From Pseudodesulfovibrio indicus (GTDB lineage Bacteria; Desulfobacterota; Desulfovibrionia; Desulfovibrionales; Desulfovibrionaceae): a stretch of DNA of 64,000 nucleotides. A program made the position numbers and the translations under genes. The DNA is taken from assembly GCF_001563225.1 (NCBI RefSeq), contig NZ_CP014206.1, positions 1,426,001 to 1,490,000 on the forward strand, in the 5' to 3' direction. The notes beneath the pieces are model-generated. The model did no database searches and had not been told where the DNA came from. It saw only the letters and a program-made list of their open reading frames with translations. Positions 21,383 to 31,314 of the stretch are shown here, piece by piece; positions within the stretch are counted from its first letter, which is position 1, and every line of letters starts with the position of its first letter.

Positions 21383-22329
21383 ATGCGCGGAGTCCGTCCT
21401 CATATCCTCCTGATTGTGGTCCTGGCCGTCCTGCTTTGGAGCGGGGCGGGGTGGGCCTTGGACGTGGACGTCAAGGTGTCCAGCTTCAAGATGGACCTGG
21501 GGCTGGAGTATGCGCCGGGGAACCTGATGGACGGGGACCCGGCCACGGCCTGGGCCGGGGGAGCATCTCCTCGGGCGAAGGGCAGTGGATGGAGTTCTCC
21601 TTCGGCATGCCCGTGCGGGTCACCCGGCTCGGCGTGTACAACGGGCACCAGGGCGAAGGGCAGTTCGATAAATTTCGGCGCATCCGGTCCGGCCGGGTGG
21701 TCTATCCCGACGGCACGGAGTTCCCGTTCTGGCTGCGCGACGAAAAGGGCGAACAGATCATCGAATGTCCGGGCAAGCCCTACAAGTCCCTGCGCATCGT
21801 GGTCGATACGGTCTTTCCCGAGGGCGCGCCCCTGGCCCGGATGAAGCTGGCCGTGTCCGAGATCAAGCTCTACCTGACCCTGATGTCCCTGCCCGACGGC
21901 GCTCCTGCCGGTGCGGACTTCACGCCCGGGCCGCCGCCCGTGGACACCGTCAACCCCGTTCCAGACGAGATCAAGGAGCTGCTCCGGACCTTCTACGTCC
22001 TCCAGACCTCCCTGGACGAGGACTACGCCCAGCTCTTCGCGCCCCACGTGCGCGACCGTTTCGACTTCCAGTTCGAGGTCTTCAAGGAGATGCAGCGCCA
22101 GCGCGGAACCTACCGCGTGCTGCGCACCGCCATGGTGGACCCGTCCGGGCTGGGCTTCGAGCTGGTCTATCTGGACAAGGACGTGGCCGAGGTCCGGGTG
22201 TTCGGCTCCTACCGCGTCCAGGTGGCGAACCTGGACGAGAACCTGACCGAGGATTCGGTCTTCGTGCTCATGAAGGGCACCGAAGGTTGGAAGATCCTGG
22301 AACTCGATGGCCAGGAAGACTTGTTTTAA
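21383..22329 (+). pseudogene. secreted discoidin-like protein, frame broken at a G-run
   Basis: The ATG at 21383 starts a signal peptide (HILLIVVLAVLLW) and the first part of a NADase-type or discoidin-like domain (YAPGNLMDGDPATAWAGG). At 21557-21561 a run of five G is one base short. The frame then shifts to the one ending at 22329, which continues naturally as SISSGEGQWMEFSF ... VTRLGVYNGHQG, followed by a C-terminal domain (about 200-315) of unknown family. With one more G the protein is a continuous exported carbohydrate-binding-like protein of about 315 residues. Sequencing error or homopolymer slippage are both possible. Confidence 0.7.
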
Positions 22330-22353
22330 TCGAATAACTGCGTTTTCAAGCAG

Positions 22354-23607
22354 TTACACAATCCATACATCAATCAGGTCGTTGGCGTAGAGTCCCTCGG
22401 ACTCGGCGGGGATGGCGGCCAGGCCGTGGGCCTGGACAATGGTCCGAAGCAGGCCGGACTTGCCGAGCACCGGGTGGGCCAGCGGGGGCTGCCCCTCGCG
22501 CTCCTCCAGCCGGATGCGGACATAGTCCTCGCGGCCCGGCTTGGAGGCCACGTTGCGGGCGAGCTCCGCCTTGCGCAGGCAGCGGCGGTTCGGGGAGAAC
22601 GCGCCCGGGTCGCCGTGCAGGTGGCGGATGAGCGGCAGGACCAGCACGTGGACCACCACCAGGGCCGAGGTCACCTGGCCGGGCAGGCCGAGGACCGGCT
22701 TTTGCCCCACGCGGCCGAGGATGGTCGGCTTGCCGGGGCTGATGGCCACGCCGTGGGCCATGATCTCCGAGTCGTCCATGGCCTCGATGGCCTGGACGGT
22801 CAGGTCGCGCACGCCGATGGAGCTGCCCCCGGACAGGAGAACCAGGTCGTTCTCCTCGATGGCCCGTTTGAGCGCGTGGCTCAGGCTGACCATGTCGTCC
22901 TTGACGATGCCGTAGCGCGTGGGCAGACCGTCCGCCTGCTCCACCAGGGCGGCCACGGTGTGCGTGTTCACGTCGCGCACCTGACCCGGGCGGGGGATCT
23001 CGCCCACCTCGATCAGCTCGTCGCCGGTGGACAGGATGCCGACCCTGGCGCGGCGGCGCACGGCGAGGCTCTCGAAACCAAGGGCTGCGGCCAGGCCGAT
23101 CTCCTGGGGCCGGAGCAGGGTCCCGGCGTTCAGGGCGACGGCCCCCTCGCGGGCGTCCTCCCCGCGCTGCATGACGTTGTCGAAGGGCGCGGCGGACTTG
23201 CGGATCTCGATAGTCCCGCCCACCACCTGCTGTTCCATGGCCTGGGTATGCTCGACCATGACCACGCTGTCCGCGCCTTCGGGCAGCACGCCGCCCGTGG
23301 CGATGCGCGCGCATTCTCCGGGGTTGAGGACAATGTCCGGCAACTTGTCGATGGGCAGGCTGGCCACGCATTCCAGGTAGCCGGGATTGGTCTCGCTGGA
23401 CCCGAAGGCGTCGCGGGCGTTGACCGCGAACCCGTCCATGCAGGACCGGTTGAGCAGCGGCCAGTCGTGGGGCGCGATCATGTCTTGGGCCAGGACGCGC
23501 TCGGCGCACCCGGCCAGGTCCACGGTCTCCGCCTCAAGCGGCGTGAACCCGCGCAGTTTGTCTTCGAACTCGGACCGCGAAATGATGGTGAAAAATCCGT
23601 GTTGCAT
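22354..23607 (-). CDS. moeA: molybdopterin molybdenumtransferase MoeA
   Basis: 417 residues. It inserts molybdate (or tungstate) into adenylylated molybdopterin to form the active cofactor. Motifs typical of MoeA are visible: NRSCMDGFAV near residue 40, LLSGGSSIGVRD and the conserved PGKPTILG and GLPGQVTSALVV. Its start lies 8 bases after the argB stop, so the two are probably co-transcribed. Sulfate reducers need this cofactor for formate dehydrogenases. The facing molybdate permease and storage-protein genes support a local molybdenum theme. Confidence 0.93.
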   Translation of the reverse strand: MQHGFFTIISRSEFEDKLRGFTPLEAETVDLAGCAERVLAQDMIAPHDWPLLNRSCMDGFAVNARDAFGSSETNPGYLECVASLPIDKLPDIVLNPGECARIATGGVLPEGADSVVMVEHTQAMEQQVVGGTIEIRKSAAPFDNVMQRGEDAREGAVALNAGTLLRPQEIGLAAALGFESLAVRRRARVGILSTGDELIEVGEIPRPGQVRDVNTHTVAALVEQADGLPTRYGIVKDDMVSLSHALKRAIEENDLVLLSGGSSIGVRDLTVQAIEAMDDSEIMAHGVAISPGKPTILGRVGQKPVLGLPGQVTSALVVVHVLVLPLIRHLHGDPGAFSPNRRCLRKAELARNVASKPGREDYVRIRLEEREGQPPLAHPVLGKSGLLRTIVQAHGLAAIPAESEGLYANDLIDVWIV

Positions 23608-23615
23608 CCGTCCGC

Positions 23616-24593
<978 letters not shown>

Positions 24594-24721
24594 TCAACGT
24601 TCTCCGGGCGGGCCATCCCGGCTGCGGACGATCGGGCGGCCCGCTCCCCGTTTTTTTTGCCCCCGTGACAGCCGGAAGGGGGTGTATTGATATTCCGTAT
24701 GATGTATATAGGGAAAAAGAG

Positions 24722-24826
24722 ATGAAAAACAGGCGCGAAGTCAACAGATTACAGTTGCGGGCATTATGCGGGTTCTGTTATTTCCTCGTAAACTGCGAGG
24801 GAATTACCATAGGGCGGTTAGTATGA
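24722..24826 (+). CDS. possible 34-residue leader peptide overlapping the permease start
   Basis: A short frame (MKNRREVNRL ... GITIGRLV) lies in the ~300-base leader of the molybdate permease gene. Its stop overlaps the permease start as ATGA. The permease has only a weak ribosome-binding site of its own (GGGCGG), so translational coupling is plausible. The 5' part is basic and the middle is Cys/Phe-rich. It may be chance; no family is recognised. Confidence 0.35.
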   Translation: MKNRREVNRLQLRALCGFCYFLVNCEGITIGRLV

Positions 24827-26016
24827 AACTGAGCTTCAACAGGATGGAATGGGCCGGGTCCATGGGCGACCTCGGCACGCTGCTCCCCCTGGCCTTCGGC
24901 ATGATCATGATCAACGGGCTGTCGGCCACGGGCCTGTTTCTCACGGTGGGCCTCATGTACATCGTGGGCGGCCTGTACTACCGCGTACCCATCGCGGTGC
25001 AGCCCATGAAGGTCATCTCCGCCTACGGCATCGCCATGGCGCTTTCGCCGCAGGTGATCACGGCATCCGGTATCCTGCTGGCCGTGGTGCTGCTGGTCCT
25101 GGGAGCGACGGGGCTGGTCAACACCGTGGCCCGCATCGTGCCCCTGCCCGTCATCCGGGGGGTGCAGATGGCCACCGGCATCCTGCTGCTGACCAAGGGC
25201 GCGTCCCTGATCGCGGGCAGCAACAGCTTCCAGACCATGCGCGGCGCGGTGGAGCCCTACCTGGCCTTCCAGTCCATCGGCCCGGTGCCGCTGTCCTTGA
25301 TCCTCGGCCTGGCGTTCGGCGTGGTCACGTTGTTTCTCCTGCGCAGCCGTCGTTTCCCGGCCGGGCTGGTGGTGGTCGCGGCGGGGGCGATAGCGGGGAT
25401 TGCCCTGGGTGCGTGGCGGGAGCTGACACTGGTCCAGCCGGGGGTGCACATCCCTTCGATCCTGCCCTTCGGGTTCCCGTCCATGGCCGACTTCTCCTAC
25501 GCCCTGGTCATCCTGGTGGCCCCGCAGATTCCCATGACCATGGGCAACGCGGTCATCGCCAACAGGGACCTGAGCCACGAGTATTTCGGCGAGGAAAGCC
25601 GGAAGGTGACCAACCGCGCCCTGTGCGTGTCCATGGGGCTGTCCAACGTCTTTTCCGCCCTGGTGGGCGGCATGCCGGTCTGCCACGGGGCGGGCGGCCT
25701 GGCCGCGCACTACGCCTTCGGGGCGCGCACCGCCGGGTCCAATCTGATCATCGGCGGGTTGTTCGCCGGGTTGGCCCTGCTCCTGGGCGACGGCGCGGTC
25801 AACGTGCTGCACCTGTTGCCCATGGGCGTGCTGGGGGTGCTCCTGTTCTTCGCGGGGTCACAGCTGGCCCTGACGGTGCAGGACGTGTCGTCCCGGTCGC
25901 ATCTGTTCGTGGTCGTGGTCATGCTCGGCATCACCCTGGCCTCCAACCTGGCCTGGGCCTTCGGCGCCGGCATCTGCTTGTGCCATCTCCTCGACCGGGG
26001 CAGGATCAAGATCTAG
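24823..26016 (+). CDS. MOT1-type molybdate (or sulfate) permease
   Basis: 397 residues with about ten hydrophobic helices. It belongs to the MOT1/putative sulfate transporter group: the motif near residue 10 is WAGSMGDLGTLLPLAF, and YRVPIAVQPMKVISA matches the conserved second repeat; a paired motif APQIPMTMGNAVIA and GGMPVCHGAGGLAAHYAFG occur later. Likely imports molybdate with high affinity. The downstream Mo-storage homologue and opposite moeA favour molybdate over sulfate. Confidence 0.85.
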   Translation: MKLSFNRMEWAGSMGDLGTLLPLAFGMIMINGLSATGLFLTVGLMYIVGGLYYRVPIAVQPMKVISAYGIAMALSPQVITASGILLAVVLLVLGATGLVNTVARIVPLPVIRGVQMATGILLLTKGASLIAGSNSFQTMRGAVEPYLAFQSIGPVPLSLILGLAFGVVTLFLLRSRRFPAGLVVVAAGAIAGIALGAWRELTLVQPGVHIPSILPFGFPSMADFSYALVILVAPQIPMTMGNAVIANRDLSHEYFGEESRKVTNRALCVSMGLSNVFSALVGGMPVCHGAGGLAAHYAFGARTAGSNLIIGGLFAGLALLLGDGAVNVLHLLPMGVLGVLLFFAGSQLALTVQDVSSRSHLFVVVVMLGITLASNLAWAFGAGICLCHLLDRGRIKI

Positions 26017-26110
26017 CCGGTGCCGGAATCCCGGTAACGCTAACGGGCTTGCCATTTGGTTGACGGATGGTACAATGCCCTCTCCAACCACAACTTCGGA
26101 GGAAAGCCGG

Positions 26111-26962
26111 ATGGGCAAGCTCATCAAGGAAAAGGACGAGAAAGGCAGACTGCATATTGATACCCCGCTGATGGGCGAATCCCTGGTGGACCGTGGGCTG
26201 CTCAAGCGCACGGAGGCCAGCGAGTACTTCCGCATGCAGCCGGACGTCAACGTGCTCAAGATCGGAGGCCAGTCCATCATGGACCGCGGGGCCAAGGCGC
26301 TGTTTCCCATCCTGGAGGAACTGGTCAAGGCCAAGGAGAAGCACAAGCTCCTGCTCATGTGCGGCGGCGGCACCCGCGCCCGCCACGTCTACTCCATCGG
26401 CGTGGACCTGGGCATGCCCACGGGCGTGCTCTCCAAGCTCGGCGACAAGGTCTCGGCCCAGAACGCGGAGATGCTCTCCGTGCTCCTGGCCAAGCACGGC
26501 GCGGCGCTCATCGGCCACGGCGCGCACCTGGAGCAGCTGCACATGTACTGCCAGCTCGGCTATCTGCCCATCACCACCGGCATCCCGCCCTACGGGTTCT
26601 TCGAGCATCCGGCGGAGCACGGGTCCATCCCGCCCCACCGGACCGACTCCGGCGCGTTCCTCCTGGCCGAGAACATCGGCGCCAAGTCCCTGATCTACCT
26701 CAAGGACGAGAAGGGCATGTTCGAGAGCGATCCCAAGAAGGCCAAGGATACGGCCAAGCTCAAGTTCATCGACAAGATCCATGTGGAGGAGCTGATCGCC
26801 ATGGACCTGGAGGACCTCATCGTGGAGCGGCCGGTCCTGACCTTCCTCAAGAACGCCAAGACGTTGAAGTCCTTCCAGATCATCGACGTCCTCAGGCACC
26901 CGGAGCATCTCCATGCCGCCCTGGCGGGCGAGCACGTGGGCACGATCATCTACAAGGATTAG
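26111..26962 (+). CDS. molybdenum storage protein-like amino-acid kinase family protein
   Basis: 283 residues of the UMP-kinase/amino acid kinase fold. The sequence follows the MosA/MosB subunits of the Azotobacter storage protein: LKIGGQSIMDRG, GGGTRARHVYSIGVDLG, KLGDKVSAQNAEML, PPHRTDSGAFLLAE and a C-terminal ALAGEHVGTII. Those proteins form a hexameric cage that packs polyoxomolybdate or tungstate using ATP. Only one subunit gene is present here, so a homo-oligomer is implied. It follows the permease gene and has a GGAGGA site. A separate kinase function cannot be excluded. Confidence 0.85.
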   Translation: MGKLIKEKDEKGRLHIDTPLMGESLVDRGLLKRTEASEYFRMQPDVNVLKIGGQSIMDRGAKALFPILEELVKAKEKHKLLLMCGGGTRARHVYSIGVDLGMPTGVLSKLGDKVSAQNAEMLSVLLAKHGAALIGHGAHLEQLHMYCQLGYLPITTGIPPYGFFEHPAEHGSIPPHRTDSGAFLLAENIGAKSLIYLKDEKGMFESDPKKAKDTAKLKFIDKIHVEELIAMDLEDLIVERPVLTFLKNAKTLKSFQIIDVLRHPEHLHAALAGEHVGTIIYKD

Positions 26963-26980
26963 GCGGCAATTGTCCAAACG

Positions 26981-27011
26981 GCCCCCCTGTCGACGGCAGG
27001 GGGGCTTTTTT
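26981..27011 (+). terminator. terminator after the Mo-storage gene
   Basis: GCCCCCCTG / CAGGGGGGC stem followed by six T. It ends the permease/storage-protein transcript. Confidence 0.88.
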
Positions 27012-27078
27012 GCGTCCGGCGCGGGGATTTTGCGGTTCGGGCCTAATACCCGGCACGTGAGTAGCCGATAAGGAAGAC

Positions 27079-27225
27079 ATGAATGGACTCCGCTCCCGCC
27101 TCCAGCATCGGCTCAACCCGCTGCACGTCTATTGCCGACTGCGCAGCCTGGGGTTGGCCCACCGCACCGCCTCGGCGGTCTCGCTCTGCTACGAGCGCGC
27201 CCTGTACCGCCGCGTCCTGGCCTGA
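27079..27225 (+). CDS. small basic protein of 48 residues
   Basis: Starts MNGLRSRLQHRLNPLHVYC and ends CYERALYRRVLA. It has AGGAAG 3 bases before the ATG and typical high-GC codon use. Arg-rich, possibly helical. No named family; the composition suggests a real small conserved protein. It lies just upstream of the TiaS-like gene and may be co-transcribed with it. Confidence 0.55.
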   Translation: MNGLRSRLQHRLNPLHVYCRLRSLGLAHRTASAVSLCYERALYRRVLA

Positions 27226-27320
27226 TTTTCCTGGTGCCATACCGTCCGCAGGTGGACTTTTCCTTGCCAGCGGGGCTCGACCTGTGGGATTATGCTGAAA
27301 ATAACAGGATGGAGGCCAAG

Positions 27321-28106
27321 ATGCTGGCATATTTGGGTTTTGATGATACCGACGACCATGATTCCGTGATGGGCACCGGGCGGCTGGTCCGCGAATTCGC
27401 CCGCCTGCTGCCGACCGGACACACGCTGATCGGCATTATCCGCCACCAGCTCCCCCGGATGGACTCCATTCCCTTCACTTCCAACAACAGTTCGGCCTGC
27501 GCCGTGGTGGACGTGCCCGAGGACGGGGAGCGCGAATCCCTGCGCCTGGCGCTCCGCGACCTGGCCGCCGACTACCTGGCGCAACAGTGCGCGCCCGGCA
27601 GCGATCCAGGGCTGTGCCTGGCGTTCGAGACCGAGGTCACGCCCGGCATGGTCGAGTTCGGCAAACGGGCCGCCGGGGTGCAGCTCACCCAGCGCGACGC
27701 CATGGACGCGGCCCGGCCCATCGACCTGCTCGGCCTGGGCGGGACCAACGACGGAATCATCGGGGCCATGGCCGCCGTGGGGCTGACCCGCTACGGCTGG
27801 TGCGGCCGGTTCATCGAATACGGACGGCTGCGCGAGCTGCCCGCGTCACTGACCGTGCGCGACCTGCTCGACACCGGCATTGAGGTGGTCTCCGTGGACC
27901 GCGACCCGCTGGTCCCCCAGGCGGGCGACTCCGTGCTGGACGCGGCCTGGATTCGTCCCTCCCTGTGGGGCGGGCGTCCCGTGCTCCAGGTCCGTTCCCT
28001 GGGGCTGGGCGTATGGGAACCGGCCCACTCCAAGCGCGGCAAGGGCGCGGGACACGGCCCCGGCTCGCGCAAGGATGCGGTCAGGACTCCCGGTATCGCC
28101 GGATAA
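27321..28106 (+). CDS. TiaS-like protein (archaeal tRNA-Ile2 agmatidine synthetase family)
   Basis: 261 residues. The N-terminus LAYLGFDDTDDHDSVMGTGR carries the DDTD nucleotide-binding motif of TiaS proteins, and the centre has GLGGTNDGIIGAMAAVGL, like the TiaS 'GxxGALAAIG' segment. Archaeal TiaS is longer and attaches agmatine to the tRNA-Ile2 anticodon; bacteria normally use TilS/lysidine instead, so a different substrate is likely here. The C-terminal half (about 175-261) is not assigned. ATG 27321 was preferred for GGAGG 5 bases upstream. Confidence 0.55.
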   Translation: MLAYLGFDDTDDHDSVMGTGRLVREFARLLPTGHTLIGIIRHQLPRMDSIPFTSNNSSACAVVDVPEDGERESLRLALRDLAADYLAQQCAPGSDPGLCLAFETEVTPGMVEFGKRAAGVQLTQRDAMDAARPIDLLGLGGTNDGIIGAMAAVGLTRYGWCGRFIEYGRLRELPASLTVRDLLDTGIEVVSVDRDPLVPQAGDSVLDAAWIRPSLWGGRPVLQVRSLGLGVWEPAHSKRGKGAGHGPGSRKDAVRTPGIAG

Positions 28107-28425
28107 AGGCGTCCAGCCGGTCCCTCTGCCGCTCCATGTGGAGTATCCACGCCTCCAGAATCTCCAGTCCTTCGGCGGTGACCGAATAGACCCGCTTGGC
28201 CGGGCCGTCTCCCTCCGCGTCCCATGAGGACGACACCAGTCCCTCCTCGTCCATCTGGCGCAGGTGCCGATAGATCATGCCAGGAGGCGCCTCATCGCGC
28301 ATGAATCCGTAGTCCGCGATGGTCTGGATCAGCTGGTATCCATAGGAAGGTCCCGCCTTCAGGGCCATGAGCAGCGAGGGCTGGACGTATCGTTGCGGCT
28401 TTCCGCCGCCGACTTTTTGCGACAT
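28081..28425 (-). CDS. PadR-family transcriptional regulator
   Basis: 114 residues. The winged helix starts with YVQPSLLMALKAGPSYGYQL and includes PPGMIYRHLRQMDEEGLVSS and RVYSVTAEGLEIL, the PadR signature. The C-terminal helices dimerise. Its end overlaps the convergent TiaS-like gene by 26 bases. It is divergent from the 68-residue gene at 28517, and a palindrome lies between them. Confidence 0.88.
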   Translation of the reverse strand: MSQKVGGGKPQRYVQPSLLMALKAGPSYGYQLIQTIADYGFMRDEAPPGMIYRHLRQMDEEGLVSSSWDAEGDGPAKRVYSVTAEGLEILEAWILHMERQRDRLDAFIRRYRES

Positions 28426-28440
28426 CTTGTAAAGTCCTTC

Positions 28441-28478
28441 TTGACTATATGTGCTTAGAGGATATATATACAGTATAC
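28441..28478 (+). promoter_or_regulatory. promoter with TATAC-A-GTATA palindrome
   Basis: TTGACT at 28441-28446 is followed about 17 bases later by TATATA. Overlapping or just after it lies the palindrome TATAC-A-GTATA. The site sits between the PadR gene and the divergent small gene, so PadR autoregulation is a reasonable guess. Confidence 0.5.
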
Positions 28479-28516
28479 ACAAGCATCCCATAAGGCACAA
28501 TGCCAAGGAGGTAGCC

Positions 28517-28723
28517 ATGAAGATTTTCGTGCGTGAACGCATGCGGGCAGAGGAAGGGACCAAGAAGCCTCGTTTCCGGGTCGTTGGTGTACAGGGCGGC
28601 GATCTGAAGATCTACGCCAAGCGCATCCGCAAGGTGGAACTCAAGGAACTGGCCGAGCACACCGGGGCCGAGATCGTCTACCTGACCAGGGACGGCGAAG
28701 GCGCCGAGGGCAAGAAAGGCTAG
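28517..28723 (+). CDS. conserved 68-residue basic protein
   Basis: Starts MKIFVRERMRAEEG with a textbook AAGGAGG 6 bases upstream. The pattern FRVVGVQGGDLKIYAKRIRKVELKEL suggests a small beta-alpha fold, and the tail is Gly/Lys-rich (EGAEGKKG). No family is recognised. It is followed by a strong terminator and preceded by its own promoter, so it is a stand-alone gene. Confidence 0.75.
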   Translation: MKIFVRERMRAEEGTKKPRFRVVGVQGGDLKIYAKRIRKVELKELAEHTGAEIVYLTRDGEGAEGKKG

Positions 28724-28741
28724 CCCGCAGTAGCGAAAAAG

Positions 28742-28777
28742 AGGCCCGGCAGCATACCGCTGCCGGGCCTTTTTTTG
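28742..28777 (+). terminator. terminator after the small gene
   Basis: AGGCCCGGCAG / CTGCCGGGCCT stem followed by seven T. Serves the gene ending at 28723; the convergent MFS gene ends 17 bases further on. Confidence 0.88.
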
Positions 28778-28793
28778 CGTCTGGGACCAGCCG

Positions 28794-29957
28794 CTATTCC
28801 GCGTTGGAGATGAAGAACAGGGCCAGGAAAAAGATCGTCCCGGCGGCGACCAGCCCGCCCAGGTAGACCGCTTCCATGCCCGCCAGGGCGTAGAGGCCGC
28901 CCATGAGCATGGGGGCCACGGTCTGGGCCAGGCGCAGGAGCAGCCCGTTGGCGGCCATGAACGCGCCGCGTTGCTCCATGGGCGCGATGGTGGTCAACAT
29001 GGTCATGATGGTCGGGATGTTCAGCCCCTGGGCCACGCCGAAGCAGATGACGCCCGGGACGGTCAGCCACAGGGTGGACGCGTGGGGGATGAGCAGCATG
29101 GCCAGCGCGTAGAACACGGCCGCGGTGCTGAGCAGGCTGCGCTGCCCGAACCGCCGGGTCAGGTGGCCGAGCTGGAACGAGGCCACGCCGGTGAAGCCCG
29201 AGGCCACCAGGAAGACCATGCCGATGGTCGCGGGCGAGGCCGCGAACCGGTGGTTGAGCAGGACGGGCAGGTAGGTCACCACCGGCCCGTACAGGATGAC
29301 GAAGGTCAACAGGGTGGTGGCGAACAGGCTGAGCGCCTGGCGGGTCGCCATGAGCGCCAGGGCGTCGCGGAAATAGTCCTTCAGGCTGCCGGATTTCTTG
29401 GGTTCCGGGGTGTCCATGCAGCACAGGATGGCCAGCCCCAGGGGGACGGCCAGCAGGGGCAGCAGGAACGGGTAGTTCCAGCCGAGCAGGGCCAGGAACC
29501 CGCCCAGGGCGGGGTATCCGGCGGTCCCCATGGCCAGGACGCTGGCGTTGTAGCCCATGGCTTGGCCGCGTTCCGGCCCGGAGTAGAGGTCGCCGATCAT
29601 GGTCGAGTAGAGCACGCCCAGCGGGGCCGCGCCCATGCCCTGGAGAAAGCGCAGGACCAGGAGCTGTTCCACGGTTCGGGCGAAGAAGCAGGCGAAGCCG
29701 AACCCGGCGAAGACGAACAGGGAGGGGACCAGGATGACCTTGCGCCCGGCGCGGTCGGCCAGGATGCCCACCACCGGAGAGAAGAGCACGCCCGGCAGGG
29801 TGAAGGCGGAGATGACAAGCCCGATCTGGACCGGGCCGAGGTCGAGCCCGCGCATGATGTCGGGCAGGGCCGGGATGATGGACGACACGCCCAGCACGGC
29901 CATGAGCGTGACCCCGAAGACGTATTGCAGGTCGCGGTCGAGATACAGCCTTCGCAT
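28794..29957 (-). CDS. MFS drug/metabolite exporter
   Basis: 387 residues with twelve predicted helices. It has the MFS antiporter motif GILADRAGRKVIL in loop 2-3 and RFLQGMGAAPLGVLYSTMIGDLY, like the DHA1 drug-proton antiporters. Substrate unknown. Its ATG overlaps the proB stop by one base, so it is the second gene of the proB transcript. Confidence 0.9.
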   Translation of the reverse strand: MRRLYLDRDLQYVFGVTLMAVLGVSSIIPALPDIMRGLDLGPVQIGLVISAFTLPGVLFSPVVGILADRAGRKVILVPSLFVFAGFGFACFFARTVEQLLVLRFLQGMGAAPLGVLYSTMIGDLYSGPERGQAMGYNASVLAMGTAGYPALGGFLALLGWNYPFLLPLLAVPLGLAILCCMDTPEPKKSGSLKDYFRDALALMATRQALSLFATTLLTFVILYGPVVTYLPVLLNHRFAASPATIGMVFLVASGFTGVASFQLGHLTRRFGQRSLLSTAAVFYALAMLLIPHASTLWLTVPGVICFGVAQGLNIPTIMTMLTTIAPMEQRGAFMAANGLLLRLAQTVAPMLMGGLYALAGMEAVYLGGLVAAGTIFFLALFFISNAE

Positions 29958-31117
29958 CAGATGGCCGCGTCCAGGAGCATGTTGTCCCGGTGGACGGCCA
30001 CATCGGACGGGGCGGGGCCCATGATGGCGGGCAGCTCGTCGGTCCGCTTGCCCTTGATGCGGCAGATCTCGTCCGCCGAATAGTTGGTCAGCCCCACGCC
30101 CAGTTCACTGCCGTCCGCGGTCTTGATGAAGACCAGCGCGCCCCGGTCGAAGCACCCCTCGACCCCGGTGATGCCGATGGGCAGCAGCGAGGTGCCCTTG
30201 GTCATCAGGGCGTTGGCCGCGCCGCCGTCCACCAGGATCGCCCCGGACGGGTTGTCGTGGTAGGCGAGCCAGAATTTCTTGCTGGAGACCACCCGGTCCT
30301 CGGGCAGGACCAGGGTGCCGCCCGCGCCGCCGGTCAGCACGTCGATGATGTCGAACTCCCCCTTGCCGGACACGATCAGGGTGGGCACGCCCAGCTGGGC
30401 CGCCCGCCGCGCCGCGCGCAGCTTGGAGTACATGCCGCCGGTGCCGACGCTGGTCTTGCCGTCGCACATGGCCTCCAGGTCCAGGGAGGCGATGTCCTCG
30501 ATGACCGGGATGGGTTTGGCGTCCGGGTTGCCGTCCGGGTTCCTGTCGAACACGCCGTCGGCGGAGGTCAGGTTGACGAACAGGTCCGCGCCGACCAGGC
30601 CGAGGCACATGGCCCCCAGGGTGTCGTTGTCGCCGAACTCCAGCTCGCGGGTGGACACGGTGTCGTTCTCGTTGACGATGGGGATGACGCCCCATTCCAG
30701 CAGCCGCTCCATGGTGTTGCGGGCGTTCAGAAACCGCTCGCGCAGCTTCAGGCCGGACCGGGTCAGCAGGACCTGGGCCGTGACCTTGCCGTGGCGGGCG
30801 AAGGCCTCGTCGTAGTCGTGCATGAGGCGTCCCTGGCCCACGGCGGAGGCCGCCTGGCGGGATGCCATGTCCTTGCCGTTGTGCTGCTTGCGGCTGGTCC
30901 GCTCGAAGATGCGCTGGCGACCGGCGGCCACCGCGCCCGAGGAGACCAGGACCACGTCCAGCCCGCGCGAGGAGAGTTCGGCCAGCTGGTCGGCCAGCCG
31001 GTTGATCGCCTTGGGATTGAGGCCGTCGGCGGTGGTCAGGACGGCGGAACCGACCTTGATGACCACGCGCCGGACGTTTTCGAGCAGATTGCTCCTGGAA
31101 ATGTCCGTTTTCGTCAT
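29957..31117 (-). CDS. proB: glutamate 5-kinase with PUA domain
   Basis: 386 residues. First step of proline synthesis: ATP-dependent phosphorylation of glutamate. The kinase domain (about 1-265) has VVIKVGSAVLT, VSSGAVAAG, PIVNENDTVS and GTGGMYSKLRAA. A PUA domain occupies the C-terminus (about 290-386, with GAILVDGGAANALM and GALVFIKTADG). The order rplU-rpmA-obgE-proB is known in sulfate reducers; here about 3.4 kb separates obgE and proB. Confidence 0.95.
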   Translation of the reverse strand: MTKTDISRSNLLENVRRVVIKVGSAVLTTADGLNPKAINRLADQLAELSSRGLDVVLVSSGAVAAGRQRIFERTSRKQHNGKDMASRQAASAVGQGRLMHDYDEAFARHGKVTAQVLLTRSGLKLRERFLNARNTMERLLEWGVIPIVNENDTVSTRELEFGDNDTLGAMCLGLVGADLFVNLTSADGVFDRNPDGNPDAKPIPVIEDIASLDLEAMCDGKTSVGTGGMYSKLRAARRAAQLGVPTLIVSGKGEFDIIDVLTGGAGGTLVLPEDRVVSSKKFWLAYHDNPSGAILVDGGAANALMTKGTSLLPIGITGVEGCFDRGALVFIKTADGSELGVGLTNYSADEICRIKGKRTDELPAIMGPAPSDVAVHRDNMLLDAAI

Positions 31118-31314
31118 GGGGCGCACGGTACTCCAACTGGTTGCGGCCTGCAAGGAGGTACTTGGCCGGAAAGGAGCGGCGCGACGGACCCGGACGGCGT
31201 GTCCGAAAAACTGTTTTTATGCCCGGATTGACATAAAGAAATATTAAGAAATGCCGAAATGAACTGGGAGACGGCCGGTCGGGCGGCCCGTCTGCAAAGC
31301 GCCAAGGAGTTTCC

